Part shown: piece by piece, positions 38,938 through 47,001 of the stretch | Position numbering within the stretch: the stretch's first letter is position 1 | Layout of the letters: every line of letters begins with the position of its first letter | Source of the DNA: VMDJ01 sp038146785 | GTDB taxonomy: Bacteria > Pseudomonadota > Gammaproteobacteria > Chromatiales > Chromatiaceae | Reading direction: 5' to 3' | DNA: 64,000 nt | NCBI GenBank assembly: GCA_038146785.1 | Contig: JAYQSI010000016.1 | Coordinates: forward strand, 682,001-746,000 | The notes under the pieces: generated by a model | Seen by the model: the letters and a program-made list of their open reading frames with translations, nothing else | What the model was told of the DNA's origin: nothing | The model's database searches: none | Made by a program: the position numbers and the translations under genes

Positions 38938-38951
38938 GTTAAGGGGGAGAG

Positions 38952-39197
38952 ATGTCTAAACCAACCGTCGCGCAAGCGAGTCCATGTATTGTTGAGCTAG
39001 AAGAAGGTAAAGAATACTGGTGGTGTACCTGTGGCTTATCAAAGTCACAGCCGTTCTGTGATGGCTCGCATCAAGGCACTGATTTCCAACCGATGGCCTT
39101 TGTCGCAGATAAGTCAGGCAAGCGTGGTTTGTGTGCCTGTAAGCAAACGCAAAATCCACCTTATTGTGATGGCGCGCATAAGGATGTCGATGAGTAA
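38952..39197 (+). CDS. CDGSH iron-sulfur protein with two CDGSH motifs
   Basis: An 81-residue protein containing two [2Fe-2S] binding motifs, CTCGLSKSQPFCDGSH and CACKQTQNPPYCDGAH, each with the three-Cys/one-His arrangement. The mitoNEET-like family handles electrons or clusters; the bacterial role is uncertain. A strong site (gggggaga) precedes the ATG. Two FNR boxes lie upstream. The last base of its stop is the first of the TerB-like ATG, so the two are coupled. Confidence 0.93.
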   Translation: MSKPTVAQASPCIVELEEGKEYWWCTCGLSKSQPFCDGSHQGTDFQPMAFVADKSGKRGLCACKQTQNPPYCDGAHKDVDE

Positions 39198-39634
39198 TGT
39201 TCGCTGCATTTAAATCGCTGTTTGAGGTTGCAACTGAAGCGCCACCAACAGAGTCTCAGATTCAAAGTGCTGCGGCCTTATTGCTGATTGAAGTGGCGAA
39301 AGCAGATCAATCAATTGAGCAAGATGAGCTGCAGCGGATTCAAGAGGTGTTGTCTGAGCAGTGGTCGTTATCGAGTGCGGAAGTAGATCAGTTGATTAAT
39401 GAGGCGACCGAAACGGCAAAGTGGAATGCCTCACTGCATGAGCATGTTGAGTTAGTGAATGCGCATTTCTCGCAAGCGCAAAAGTATCAGTTGGTTTTAG
39501 GCTTGTGGCGCGTCGCTTGCGCAGACCAGGTGATCCATCATCACGAAGAGCATTTGGTTAGGCGTGTGGCAGACCTATTGCATGTCTCACATAAAGACTT
39601 TATTCGCAGTAAGCACGAAGCCTTAGAAAATTAA
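39197..39634 (+). CDS. TerB-like (tellurite-resistance/DjlA-type) helical domain protein
   Basis: A 145-residue all-helical protein with the TerB-like pattern: AAALLLIEVAKADQSIEQDELQRI near the N terminus and LWRVACADQVIHHHEEHLVRRVADLL later, with acidic residues that bind metal in related domains. Linked to the CDGSH gene by a one-base overlap. Specific function unknown. It converges with lutC, overlapping by 4 bases. Confidence 0.82.
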   Translation: MFAAFKSLFEVATEAPPTESQIQSAAALLLIEVAKADQSIEQDELQRIQEVLSEQWSLSSAEVDQLINEATETAKWNASLHEHVELVNAHFSQAQKYQLVLGLWRVACADQVIHHHEEHLVRRVADLLHVSHKDFIRSKHEALEN

Positions 39635-40260
39635 TCGTGATTAACGATTAAGGTAATCAAACGTTTTGGGCCATGAATGCCGTATGCAAGCGTTTGTTCA
39701 ATATCAGCTGTTTTAGAAGGCCCTGAAATCAATAACAGATTAGTTGGCATCTCTGACCAATCCTCTGCGCTCATTAATTCGGCAAAGTTTTCATAAAGAC
39801 GATTGGCATCCAAGATCGCTACGTGAGCCGGTGGTACCAATGACATCAGTCGTGGCTCTTGAGGGGTTGGCTTCAAAATTAAGGTGCCACTCTCCGCGAG
39901 TCCTGCATGAGAGGTCGTAATCGATACATCAATCTGCTCGAATAAATCTGGCTTCCATGATTCGATGGGTTGGTCGTAATGACTGATCGCTTTAGCGTTT
40001 TTAAGATCGCTAGCTTGATCGGCAAGCTCGCCGGTACCAACCAATAGATGAGCATCTTTAAAGTGCTTATCCATCCAATCGGTCCAGCTGCCTTTGAGTA
40101 GCACGACTTCGCCACGCACGGCTTGTTGCTTCTCGGTAAACGACTTAATGCGCTGAGCTTTACTCAACCCAAGAGGCTTTTGATATACCGGTGCTTTTGC
40201 TTGAGGTGTCAGCTCGTGGTGACGTAGGCGATTAAGAATGTGCGCGCGTGAATCAGTCAT
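39631..40260 (-). CDS. lutC: LUD-domain protein LutC
   Basis: A 209-residue LUD-domain protein, third component of the LutABC L-lactate oxidation system first described in Bacillus. It shows SITTSHAGLAESGTLIL, the typical LUD motif, and SGPSKTADIEQTLAYGIHGPKRLI at the C terminus. I start at the ATG at 40260 (MTDSRAHIL), overlapping the lutB stop by 8 bases; the frame is open further upstream. Last gene of lutABC. Confidence 0.9.
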   Translation of the reverse strand: MTDSRAHILNRLRHHELTPQAKAPVYQKPLGLSKAQRIKSFTEKQQAVRGEVVLLKGSWTDWMDKHFKDAHLLVGTGELADQASDLKNAKAISHYDQPIESWKPDLFEQIDVSITTSHAGLAESGTLILKPTPQEPRLMSLVPPAHVAILDANRLYENFAELMSAEDWSEMPTNLLLISGPSKTADIEQTLAYGIHGPKRLITLIVNHD

Positions 40261-41671
40261 TGGCAATGCCTGCTGATTTTGCGAGCTCATGCAGTGTGCG
40301 TTTTGCTGGGGTTGGGCGAGTGCGATAGTGCGTCCAAGCGCCTAGCTTATTTGGGATCAAGCCGCTCATGCGAGTGCCTGCCCAGCTAATCAATTTGTGT
40401 AAAGCCGGTGAGCTATAGCTCATTGACCAGAGCTTCCAAATCCAAGCTTCTGATGCGTGACGTAATGCACCTTTGCCAGAAACAGTGGAGGCCTCTTGGT
40501 TGTTAACTGATTCGGCACGTAAACGATTGATGATCTTAGGTAGCGGTATCTTGACTGGGCACACTTCGCCACAAGCTCCGCAAAGCGAACACGCTGAGGT
40601 CAGACTGCCAGCTTTATCCAAACCTAAACGTTGTGGCTCGAGCGCTAAACCAATCGGGCCGGGGTAGACCGAACCATAGGCATGACCACCAACGTGCACA
40701 TATACAGGGCAGTGGTTCATGCAGGCGCCACAGCGAATGCAGCGCAAGGTGTCGAGTAGCTCATCATCCCATCGAATACGCGAGCGACCATTATCAAGCA
40801 GGACCAGATGTACGGCTTTCGGTCCATCCAGCTCACCTTCCTGACGCGGACGGCTGATCATATTGAAATAAGTCGTGATGGGTTGGCCGGTGGCTGACTT
40901 TGTCAGTATCTCGAGCAGTGGCGGAATGTCGGTCAGCTTATCGATGACTTTTTCGATACCGGTGATCGCGATGTGTAGCTCAGGCGCAGTGGTGCTTAAG
41001 CGGCCATTACCTTCGTTCTCAACAAGACATAAGGTGCCTGTCTCAGCGACGGCAAAGTTAACACCCGAAATGCCGGCATCAGCTTTAGCAAACTTCTCGC
41101 GCAGAATGACTCGCGCGGTTTCAGTCAGCTCATCGATGTTTTCGGTGTAAGGCAGCTCAGGGTGAAAGTTTTGAAACAGTTCGGCAACTTCCACACGGTT
41201 CTTATGAATCGCCGGAGCAACAATGTGGGAGGGTGGCTCTTTGGCAAGTTGAATAATGTATTCACCAAGATCCGATTCGATAACTTCAATGCCTTGTTCT
41301 TCGAGATAGTGATTGAGCTCGGTTTCTTCCGAGACCATCGACTTGCCTTTCACCACTGTCTTGGCGTCGGCAGCTTTCAGAATGTCAGCAATGATGCCGT
41401 TGGCTTCTTCAGGATTGGCAGCCCAATGCACTTGAATACCATTCTCAGTGAGCTTGGCTTCCAGCTTTTCTAAAAGGTCGGCTTGGTTTTGTAGCGAGTA
41501 ACTGCGAATGCTTTGAACTTGCTCACGCAAAGCTTGTAGTTGCGCTTCATCAGGAAACTGTTCAGCACGACGCTGACGAATACCATCCATCGCAGAGCGG
41601 AAGTTCTGACGAAGCTGCGCATTATGAAGCGCTTCATCAATACGTTGTTCAAAAGCCTGCTGCTGATTCAT
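40253..41671 (-). CDS. lutB: Iron-sulfur protein LutB
   Basis: A 472-residue protein combining an N-terminal LUD domain (GVNFAVAETGTLCLVENEGN) with a C-terminal double 4Fe-4S ferredoxin domain (CIRCGACMNHCPVY and CSLCGACGEVCPVKIPLPK). It is thought to pass electrons in L-lactate to pyruvate oxidation. Overlaps lutA by 4 bases. A full-length, undamaged member of the family. Confidence 0.93.
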   Translation of the reverse strand: MNQQQAFEQRIDEALHNAQLRQNFRSAMDGIRQRRAEQFPDEAQLQALREQVQSIRSYSLQNQADLLEKLEAKLTENGIQVHWAANPEEANGIIADILKAADAKTVVKGKSMVSEETELNHYLEEQGIEVIESDLGEYIIQLAKEPPSHIVAPAIHKNRVEVAELFQNFHPELPYTENIDELTETARVILREKFAKADAGISGVNFAVAETGTLCLVENEGNGRLSTTAPELHIAITGIEKVIDKLTDIPPLLEILTKSATGQPITTYFNMISRPRQEGELDGPKAVHLVLLDNGRSRIRWDDELLDTLRCIRCGACMNHCPVYVHVGGHAYGSVYPGPIGLALEPQRLGLDKAGSLTSACSLCGACGEVCPVKIPLPKIINRLRAESVNNQEASTVSGKGALRHASEAWIWKLWSMSYSSPALHKLISWAGTRMSGLIPNKLGAWTHYRTRPTPAKRTLHELAKSAGIAND

Positions 41672-42402
41672 GAGGTACGCTCCAACAAGAACTCAGCAAT
41701 ATGCTGACCTTTTAAATCATGCTGTTGTTTTTCCGCGTAGCCGGTAATGTTCATCAAACAGCCACAGTCTTGGCTGATGACTGACTTTGCAGATGTAGCA
41801 CAGATGGCCTGAGTTTTAGCTTCAACCATCGCGCCTGAGATATCCGGTTGCTTGACGGCAAAGGTGCCACCAAAACCGCAGCATTCTGTGGGGCGTTGAT
41901 GACGCTCAACGGTCACCTCGTTGAGCTGAGCAAGAAGCTTGTCGGTGGATGACGCAACATTCATTTCACGTTGCGCAGAACAGGAATGATGAACAGCGAT
42001 ATAAGTCGGCTCACCTTTATCCTGTAACTCGATCTGCAAGGTGTTAACTAAGAAGTCAGCAAACTCAACAACACGCGCAGCAACATCACAGGCTTGTTGG
42101 TGATCAGGCTGACCTTCAAAAAGCTCAGGCCAGTGATGCAGCATCATGCCGCCGCAAGAGGCTGATGGCACAACAATCGGAATCTCTTCTTTGAAAAGAT
42201 TGAGCTGACTGCGCGCCACCTTGAGCGCTTCATCGCGATACCCGCTATTGAAAGCAGGCTGACCACAGCAGGATTGGTTCTGTGGAAAGATGACTTCCAG
42301 TCCTTCGCGCTGTAGCAGGGTGATCGCTGCCATACCCGCATTGGGGTACAACATATCGATCAGGCAAGTGCCAAAAAAATAGACGCGAGAAGGTTTACTC
42401 AT
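41668..42402 (-). CDS. lutA: Fe-S oxidoreductase subunit LutA
   Basis: About 244 residues with two CCG domains. The expected cysteine-rich pieces are seen at QSCCGQPAFNSGY and TECCGFGGTFAV, plus PSASCGGMMLHH. The start at 42402 (MSKPSRVYFFGTCLIDMLYP) gives the family N terminus; an earlier start would overlap the EF-hand gene. First gene of lutABC, 16 bases after the EF-hand gene, so they may share a transcript. No lactate permease or LldR-type regulator is nearby. Confidence 0.92.
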   Translation of the reverse strand: MSKPSRVYFFGTCLIDMLYPNAGMAAITLLQREGLEVIFPQNQSCCGQPAFNSGYRDEALKVARSQLNLFKEEIPIVVPSASCGGMMLHHWPELFEGQPDHQQACDVAARVVEFADFLVNTLQIELQDKGEPTYIAVHHSCSAQREMNVASSTDKLLAQLNEVTVERHQRPTECCGFGGTFAVKQPDISGAMVEAKTQAICATSAKSVISQDCGCLMNITGYAEKQQHDLKGQHIAEFLLERTS

Positions 42403-42418
42403 TTGAGAAGTGTAGCCC

Positions 42419-42679
42419 TTATTGTGGCTGTCCACCTTGTAGCATCTTCAGGACAAACGCATTCACCTCGTTGCCATCGATTATGCCGTCATGGTTGCTG
42501 TCGATGTAAACGAAGCGTTGCATTGACGGGGTTAGAAACTCTTTGCGAGTGACTTGGCCGTCTTGATTGCTATCGTAGTGATTAAAGAAGCTGCCTGCGA
42601 CCATTTGCTCGCCAGTCATTTGTGCAAAGCTGCCACTATTTAAAGAGATGAGTAGGGCGGTAAATAGAATCTTTTTCAT
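42419..42679 (-). CDS. Small exported EF-hand protein
   Basis: An 86-residue protein with a signal peptide (MKKILFTALLISLNSGSFA) and two EF-hand loops, DSNQDGQVTRKE and DSNHDGIIDGNE, both with full acidic calcium ligands. It probably binds calcium in the periplasm. The partner is unknown. Located between lutA and a hypothetical gene on the same strand. Confidence 0.85.
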   Translation of the reverse strand: MKKILFTALLISLNSGSFAQMTGEQMVAGSFFNHYDSNQDGQVTRKEFLTPSMQRFVYIDSNHDGIIDGNEVNAFVLKMLQGGQPQ

Positions 42680-42687
42680 GGAAGCTC

Positions 42688-43020
42688 CTAGGGTAGTTTT
42701 AAGCTATGTCGACAGCGTGAAAATGCTGGTTGGATAGCGTTTAGTAATGCGTTGATTTGCTCAGCGTTTAAATCACTGGATGAGATGACCTGATTGATGT
42801 CCTGTGCCAATGCTTGCATGGCTTGGTTAAGCGCTTTGGTTTCGACATGCTCAGGTGTCTGAACAGAAACGAGCTCACTCTTTACCTCGACAACTGCAGA
42901 GCGAGGAATGGCTTTATTCGTGCCAGATGAAGCAAGTGCCGCCATGATCGGCGAGACCTTGGTGTAGTTCTCGTCTTTAAAGACAAACTCGGCGCCAATT
43001 GGAAGTTGAGAAAATTTCAT
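42688..43020 (-). CDS. Hypothetical protein
   Basis: A 110-residue soluble protein. The first 40 residues (KFSQLPIGAEFVFKDENYTKVSP...AIPRSAVVEV) resemble a small beta-rich domain seen in uncharacterised proteobacterial proteins. The C-terminal half is helical (ALNQAMQALAQDINQVI). No recognised motif. It starts 68 bases from a divergent pseudouridine synthase gene and precedes the EF-hand gene by 8 bases. Confidence 0.65.
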   Translation of the reverse strand: MKFSQLPIGAEFVFKDENYTKVSPIMAALASSGTNKAIPRSAVVEVKSELVSVQTPEHVETKALNQAMQALAQDINQVISSSDLNAEQINALLNAIQPAFSRCRHSLKLP

Positions 43021-43088
43021 CGTCTGAGTTTATCGCGCCTGAGAAAGCTCGGTATCATGTTATTTAATGATTCACAGAGAGACATATT

Positions 43089-43818
43089 ATGGCCAGCGGA
43101 CGCCTTGATCGTTGGGTTAGTCAGACGACGGAACTTAGTCGAAAAGAAGCGGGTATTTTGATCCGTCGTGGAGAGATCCGGATTAACGACGAGGTGGTCA
43201 AAAAGGCGGCTGCTCAAATTCCTGATGGCGCTGAGGTCTTCTGGGGTGACGAGCTATTGGATGTTGCGCCACCCATCTACCTGATGATGCATAAGCCGGC
43301 AGGCTTGGTATGTGCCAATCGTGATGGCTTGTATTCCACGGTGATTGATTTGCTGCCGCCCGAATGGTCGAGGGATGTGCATATCGTGGGGCGCTTGGAT
43401 CTCGATACCACCGGTTTGCTGCTGATGACTGACGATGGTGATTGGTCGCATCGTGTCTCTTCACCTCGCCGTGCTGTCGGTAAGGTGTATGAGGTGGGTT
43501 TGGCAGATCCTCTGGTGCCTTCTGCTGAAAAAGCCTTTGCTGAAGGCATCAAGCTTGATGGTGAGGAGAAGCTCACACGTCCGGCTGTTCTTCAGCGTAA
43601 AGATGATCAACAGGTCACCGTGACCTTTATTCGAAGGCCGCTATCACCAGGTAAAGCGTATGTTCGCCGCCTTAGGCAATAAGGTTGAGACCTTGCATCG
43701 AAGCCAGATTGGCCAGCTACACTTGGATGCTGATTTAAAACCGGGCGCATGGCGTGAGCTAACACCCGATGAAATCGAATTGGCGACGCAGTCTCTTCAG
43801 GGTACCGATGCAGACTAA
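43089..43818 (+). CDS. RsuA-family rRNA pseudouridine synthase, frameshifted
   Basis: An RsuA/RluB/E/F-type pseudouridine synthase. An S4-like N-terminal domain (RLDRWVSQTTELSRKEAGILIRRGEIRIN) is followed by the catalytic segment VGRLDLDTTGLLLMTDDGD with its aspartate. The frame breaks at about 43629-43634 (attcgaaggc): removing one base gives TFIEGRYHQVKRMFAALGNKV, the conserved C-terminal motif, and a protein of about 242 residues. The restored end, EIELATQSLQGTDAD, overlaps the next gene by 11 bases. It most resembles RsuA (16S U516), but the target is not certain. Confidence 0.85.
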
Positions 43819-44248
43819 GTTGGCTTTCCTTTTTGTCGCGCTGGTGTTGATTGCCGGTGGGCTGACGCGATGGTGGTTAGCACCAGAAGAGGTGATGAGT
43901 ACCGAGGTGCGCTGTGAGCTGTCGCAGGGTCGATGTCAGATCACCACAGCTGAGGGTGATATTTCAGTCTCTGTGACACCTAGCCCCATCGGCGTGATGA
44001 GCGAGCACCAGATTCAGGTGAGCAGTGAGAGCGGATTCTTTGCCCCAGAGGCCCTTGAGGTGACGGGATTGGAGATGGAAATGGGGCTGACGCGGGCTGA
44101 GTTTCGTTCAGTTAGCGTTCAGGCAAGCTCGGCTACTCTGATACTACCGATATGTACCCAAAATGAGATGCATTGGCAGTTTTTGCTCAGAGGGCAGTTA
44201 AATGGGCAGCCAACAGCCTATCGATGGATGCTGACGACGCAGCGTTAA
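43808..44248 (+). CDS. Hypothetical exported or membrane-anchored protein
   Basis: About 146 residues. The ATG at 43808 gives an uncleaved or cleaved N-terminal helix (FLFVALVLIAGGLTRWWL), and the rest looks like a beta-rich periplasmic domain with a cysteine pair (RCELSQGRCQI). A frame extension upstream lies within the pseudouridine synthase gene and is not used. The family is not recognised; its position and fold recall FixH-like or YtfJ-like small proteins, but I have no basis for either name. Confidence 0.6.
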   Translation: MQTKLAFLFVALVLIAGGLTRWWLAPEEVMSTEVRCELSQGRCQITTAEGDISVSVTPSPIGVMSEHQIQVSSESGFFAPEALEVTGLEMEMGLTRAEFRSVSVQASSATLILPICTQNEMHWQFLLRGQLNGQPTAYRWMLTTQR

Positions 44249-44252
44249 GCCG

Positions 44253-44281
44253 TTGCGACTGAATCTGTGCTCTGATATAAA
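44253..44281 (+). promoter_or_regulatory. Promoter of the cytochrome c gene
   Basis: TTGCGA (44253-44258), 17-base spacer, TATAAA (44276-44281), with a consensus-like layout 75 bases before the cytochrome ATG. The leader contains AATTAAGGC repeats and ends with an aggag ribosome site. Confidence 0.6.
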
Positions 44282-44355
44282 TCGGAACACAAAAAAAGAA
44301 TTCGCCTTAATTAAGGCAAAATGCTTGCTAGACAAGCTCTTAGGAGAAATCAAAA

Positions 44356-44664
44356 ATGAAAAAAATCGTAATGTCAGTTGCTGCATTAGCAATGGTTGCA
44401 GGTTTCGGCTCAGCGGTTGCAGGTGATGCAGCAGCAGGTAAAGCTAAGTTCGCAGTATGTTCAGGTTGCCACGGCGCAACAGGTGCTGGTAATGCAGCAT
44501 TGGGTTACCCAAAATTAGCGGGCCAAAGCGCTGCTGATATCTACGGTAAGTTGAGCGGCTACAAGTCTGGTGCTCGTCAGAATGCAACCATGCAGGCGAT
44601 GACCGCTGGTTTGTCTGATGCAGATATGCACAACATTGCAGCTCACGTTGCTACTTTGAAGTAA
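44356..44664 (+). CDS. Small class I c-type cytochrome (c5/c553-like)
   Basis: A 102-residue periplasmic monohaem cytochrome. Signal peptide ending AVAG, haem motif CSGCH in FAVCSGCHGATGAGN, and methionine ligand candidate in NATMQAMTAGLS. Sequence is close to one half of the c4 cytochrome encoded next door, suggesting common origin. Own promoter and strong terminator, so it is a single-gene unit. Confidence 0.9.
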   Translation: MKKIVMSVAALAMVAGFGSAVAGDAAAGKAKFAVCSGCHGATGAGNAALGYPKLAGQSAADIYGKLSGYKSGARQNATMQAMTAGLSDADMHNIAAHVATLK

Positions 44665-44685
44665 TTCAAAGACTTAGTTGTTAAT

Positions 44686-44712
44686 AAACGCCCCTTTGGG
44701 GCGTTTTTTTTG
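44686..44712 (+). terminator. Rho-independent terminator
   Basis: Arms AAACGCCCC (44686-44694) and GGGGCGTTT (44698-44706) with a three-base loop and a run of T to 44711. Confidence 0.93.
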
Positions 44713-44718
44713 CTTTCT

Positions 44719-44780
44719 TTGAACTAAATCAGTTCAATTCGGAAAAATTTTTCGCAAGAGAATCAGAGTTTCCTTATAAT
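44719..44780 (+). promoter_or_regulatory. Cytochrome c4 promoter region with inverted repeat
   Basis: A perfect inverted repeat TTGAACT-AAATC-AGTTCAA (44719-44737) lies about 38 bases upstream of a consensus -10 TATAAT (44775-44780). No strong -35 is seen. The repeat is positioned like an activator or repressor site and does not match a site I can name. The c4 ATG is 49 bases downstream of the -10. Confidence 0.5.
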
Positions 44781-44829
44781 CACGCCCTGATTTCACTCCG
44801 AAAACATTAGTTGTTCCTGGGTATTAGAT

Positions 44830-45435
44830 ATGAAAAACATCCTATTGATTGCTTCTTTGGTTTCTTTCGCATTTGCGGGTTCTGCGTTTGCAGCAGGTGA
44901 TGCAGCTAGCGGTAAGGAAAAATCTGCGACTTGTGCAGGTTGTCACGGTATGGACGGTAATGCCGCTGCACCGACTTTCCCTAAACTTGCAGGCCAAGGC
45001 GAAGGTTATTTGTACAAGCAGTTGATGGAATTCAAAAGCGGTAAGCGCGCTAACGCAACCATGATGGCAATGGTTGCTGCATTGAGCGAGCAAGATATGG
45101 CTGACTTAGCAGCGTTCTACGCAAGCCAGACCGGTAAGTCAGGTAAAGCAGCTGAAGATCAAGTTGAGCTTGGCCAAGCGATCTACCGTGCAGGTAACGA
45201 AGGTTCTGGCGTAGCAGCATGTGCAGCATGTCACGGTCCTACTGGTGCTGGTAACCCACAAGCGCGCTTCCCTAAGTTGTCAGGTCAGCATGCTGATTAC
45301 ACAGTGGCGCAATTGAAGTCATTCGCGAAAGGCGAGCGTGCTAACGATGCAGGTTCAATGATGCGCGTTGTGGCGAGCAAGATGAGCGAAGCGGAGATGA
45401 ATGCGGTAGCGCAGTACATTCAAGGCTTACGTTAA
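44830..45435 (+). CDS. Dihaem cytochrome c4
   Basis: A 201-residue periplasmic dihaem protein. Signal peptide (MKKNILLIASLVSFAFAGSAFA), then two homologous halves with CAGCHGMDGN and CAACHGPTGAGN and methionine ligands in ATMMAMVAALS and the MMRVVASKMS region. Cytochrome c4 passes electrons from the bc1 complex towards terminal oxidases such as cbb3. It is followed by dsbA, as in Pseudomonas. A strong terminator separates them. Confidence 0.94.
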   Translation: MKNILLIASLVSFAFAGSAFAAGDAASGKEKSATCAGCHGMDGNAAAPTFPKLAGQGEGYLYKQLMEFKSGKRANATMMAMVAALSEQDMADLAAFYASQTGKSGKAAEDQVELGQAIYRAGNEGSGVAACAACHGPTGAGNPQARFPKLSGQHADYTVAQLKSFAKGERANDAGSMMRVVASKMSEAEMNAVAQYIQGLR

Positions 45436-45447
45436 TCGGAAGATTTG

Positions 45448-45481
45448 AAAAAAGCCCCGTCACTGACGGGGCTTTTTTTTG
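45448..45481 (+). terminator. Rho-independent terminator of cytochrome c4
   Basis: Arms AAAGCCCCGTC (45451-45461) and GACGGGGCTTT (45465-45475), three-base loop, eight T. Confidence 0.95.
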
Positions 45482-45588
45482 CCTGTCATTCAGGTGTTAT
45501 TCAGCCACTAGATGGTTAAACTCGTTACATGGAACTTGGCAGCCGATGCTGTCTCTAAAAAGTACAAAAAGAGTTTAAGGAGTAAAGC

Positions 45589-46221
45589 GTGAGAGCAATT
45601 AAATTATTCGGATTGGCTGCCATGTTGATCGTTTCAACGGCGCTATCAGCAATGACCTTCGAAGAAGGTAAACACTACGAGCAACTTTCACCTCAGCCAC
45701 CTCAAGGCAAGGTGGGCGAAAAGATTGAGGTGCTTGAGTTCTTTATGTTCAGTTGCCCGCATTGCTATAACTTCGAGCCACACGTTGCGAAGTGGAAAAA
45801 GTCTAAAGCGGCTGATGTTGAATTCATCAAAGTGCCAGCGATGTTTGGTCGTCATACCAATATGCATGGCCAAGCGTTTTACGCACTCGAATCGATGGGT
45901 GAGTTAGATCGCATTCACGATGCATTTTTCCATGAGATCCATGAAAACCGTAATGGTATGAAGACGCGTGAAGATCTTGATGCGTTCCTTGCAAGAGAGG
46001 GCGTGGATATGAAGGCGTTTGACGCTGCGATGAAATCATTCGCTGTGGCATCTAAGAGCAATCGTGCAGCGAGCTTAATGCGTCGTTATGGCATCAATGG
46101 AGTCCCTTCATTGGTGGTTGATGGTCGTTATAAAAGCGGACGAGGTCATACCTTTGAGAGCATGTTAGAGATGACCGACATGCTGACCGATAAAGTACGC
46201 GACGCTCGTAAAGCGCAGTAA
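45589..46221 (+). CDS. dsbA: Thiol:disulfide interchange protein DsbA
   Basis: A 210-residue periplasmic oxidase that introduces disulfides. The signal peptide ends about ALSAMTF, and the active site is CPHC in FFMFSCPHCYNFEPH. The cis-proline loop is GINGVPSLVVDGRY. Length is standard. The next gene's ATG directly follows the stop. DsbB is not in the window. DsbD at 13 kb belongs to the separate reducing pathway. Confidence 0.94.
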   Translation: MRAIKLFGLAAMLIVSTALSAMTFEEGKHYEQLSPQPPQGKVGEKIEVLEFFMFSCPHCYNFEPHVAKWKKSKAADVEFIKVPAMFGRHTNMHGQAFYALESMGELDRIHDAFFHEIHENRNGMKTREDLDAFLAREGVDMKAFDAAMKSFAVASKSNRAASLMRRYGINGVPSLVVDGRYKSGRGHTFESMLEMTDMLTDKVRDARKAQ

Positions 46222-47001
46222 ATGACTACAGACGCAGCTTCTTTAGTGCCCGGGCAGAAGCTGCGTCTGCTGAGCTATAACATTCAAGCGGGCATCGAAA
46301 CCAATCGTTATCGACACTATGTTACGCGTGGCTGGAGGCATGTCTTGCCACACCGTGGTCGCGTGGTGAATCTACAAGCGATCGCAAAGATACTGACTGA
46401 ATACGATGTGATTGGATTACAAGAAGTCGATTCAGGAAGCTTGCGTACCGGCTTTCTTGATATGACCGAGTATCTTGCGCGTCAGTCTGGGCATTCGTAT
46501 TGGTACCGACAGGTGAATCGCGATATCGGGATGTTGGCGCAAAACAGCAATGGCTTGATTAGCCGCATTCAGCCTAGTCAAGTCAGTAACCATCGGCTGC
46601 CACCCGGTAATGGTCGTGGTGCAATGCTGATGGAGTTTGGTAGCGGCCGTAATGCCTTGCGGATCTGCAGTATGCATTTGGCCTTGTCGCGTCGTCAGCG
46701 TCAGCGCCAGCTCGATTTCATCAGTGAGCTCACGCGGGATTCAGCTAATTTAATTGTGATGGGTGATCTCAATGCGGGATGTGACTCGCGTGAGGTGCGC
46801 GGCTTTATCGAAAGTAATGCATTGAGCTCACCAGCATGCAGTCAGCCGACCTTTCCCAGTTGGGCGCCGATCCGACGGATTGATCACATCTTGGTGTCGA
46901 ATAACTTGCAGGTCGAGAATGCAGAGGTGGTGGACTACCCCTTAAGTGATCATTTGCCGATCAGTATCGATGTGATTGTGCCGGATGGTCTTTACGACTG
47001 A
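46222..47001 (+). CDS. Endonuclease/exonuclease/phosphatase family protein
   Basis: A 259-residue member of the EEP superfamily (DNase I-like). The expected metal and catalytic motifs are in order: LLSYNIQAGIE, VIGLQEVDSG, MGDLNAGCDSREV and YPLSDHLPISI. No signal peptide. Substrate unknown: nucleic acid or phospholipid head group are both possible for the fold. It starts at the base after dsbA's stop, a neighbour relation I also recall from Pseudomonas. Confidence 0.87.
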   Translation: MTTDAASLVPGQKLRLLSYNIQAGIETNRYRHYVTRGWRHVLPHRGRVVNLQAIAKILTEYDVIGLQEVDSGSLRTGFLDMTEYLARQSGHSYWYRQVNRDIGMLAQNSNGLISRIQPSQVSNHRLPPGNGRGAMLMEFGSGRNALRICSMHLALSRRQRQRQLDFISELTRDSANLIVMGDLNAGCDSREVRGFIESNALSSPACSQPTFPSWAPIRRIDHILVSNNLQVENAEVVDYPLSDHLPISIDVIVPDGLYD

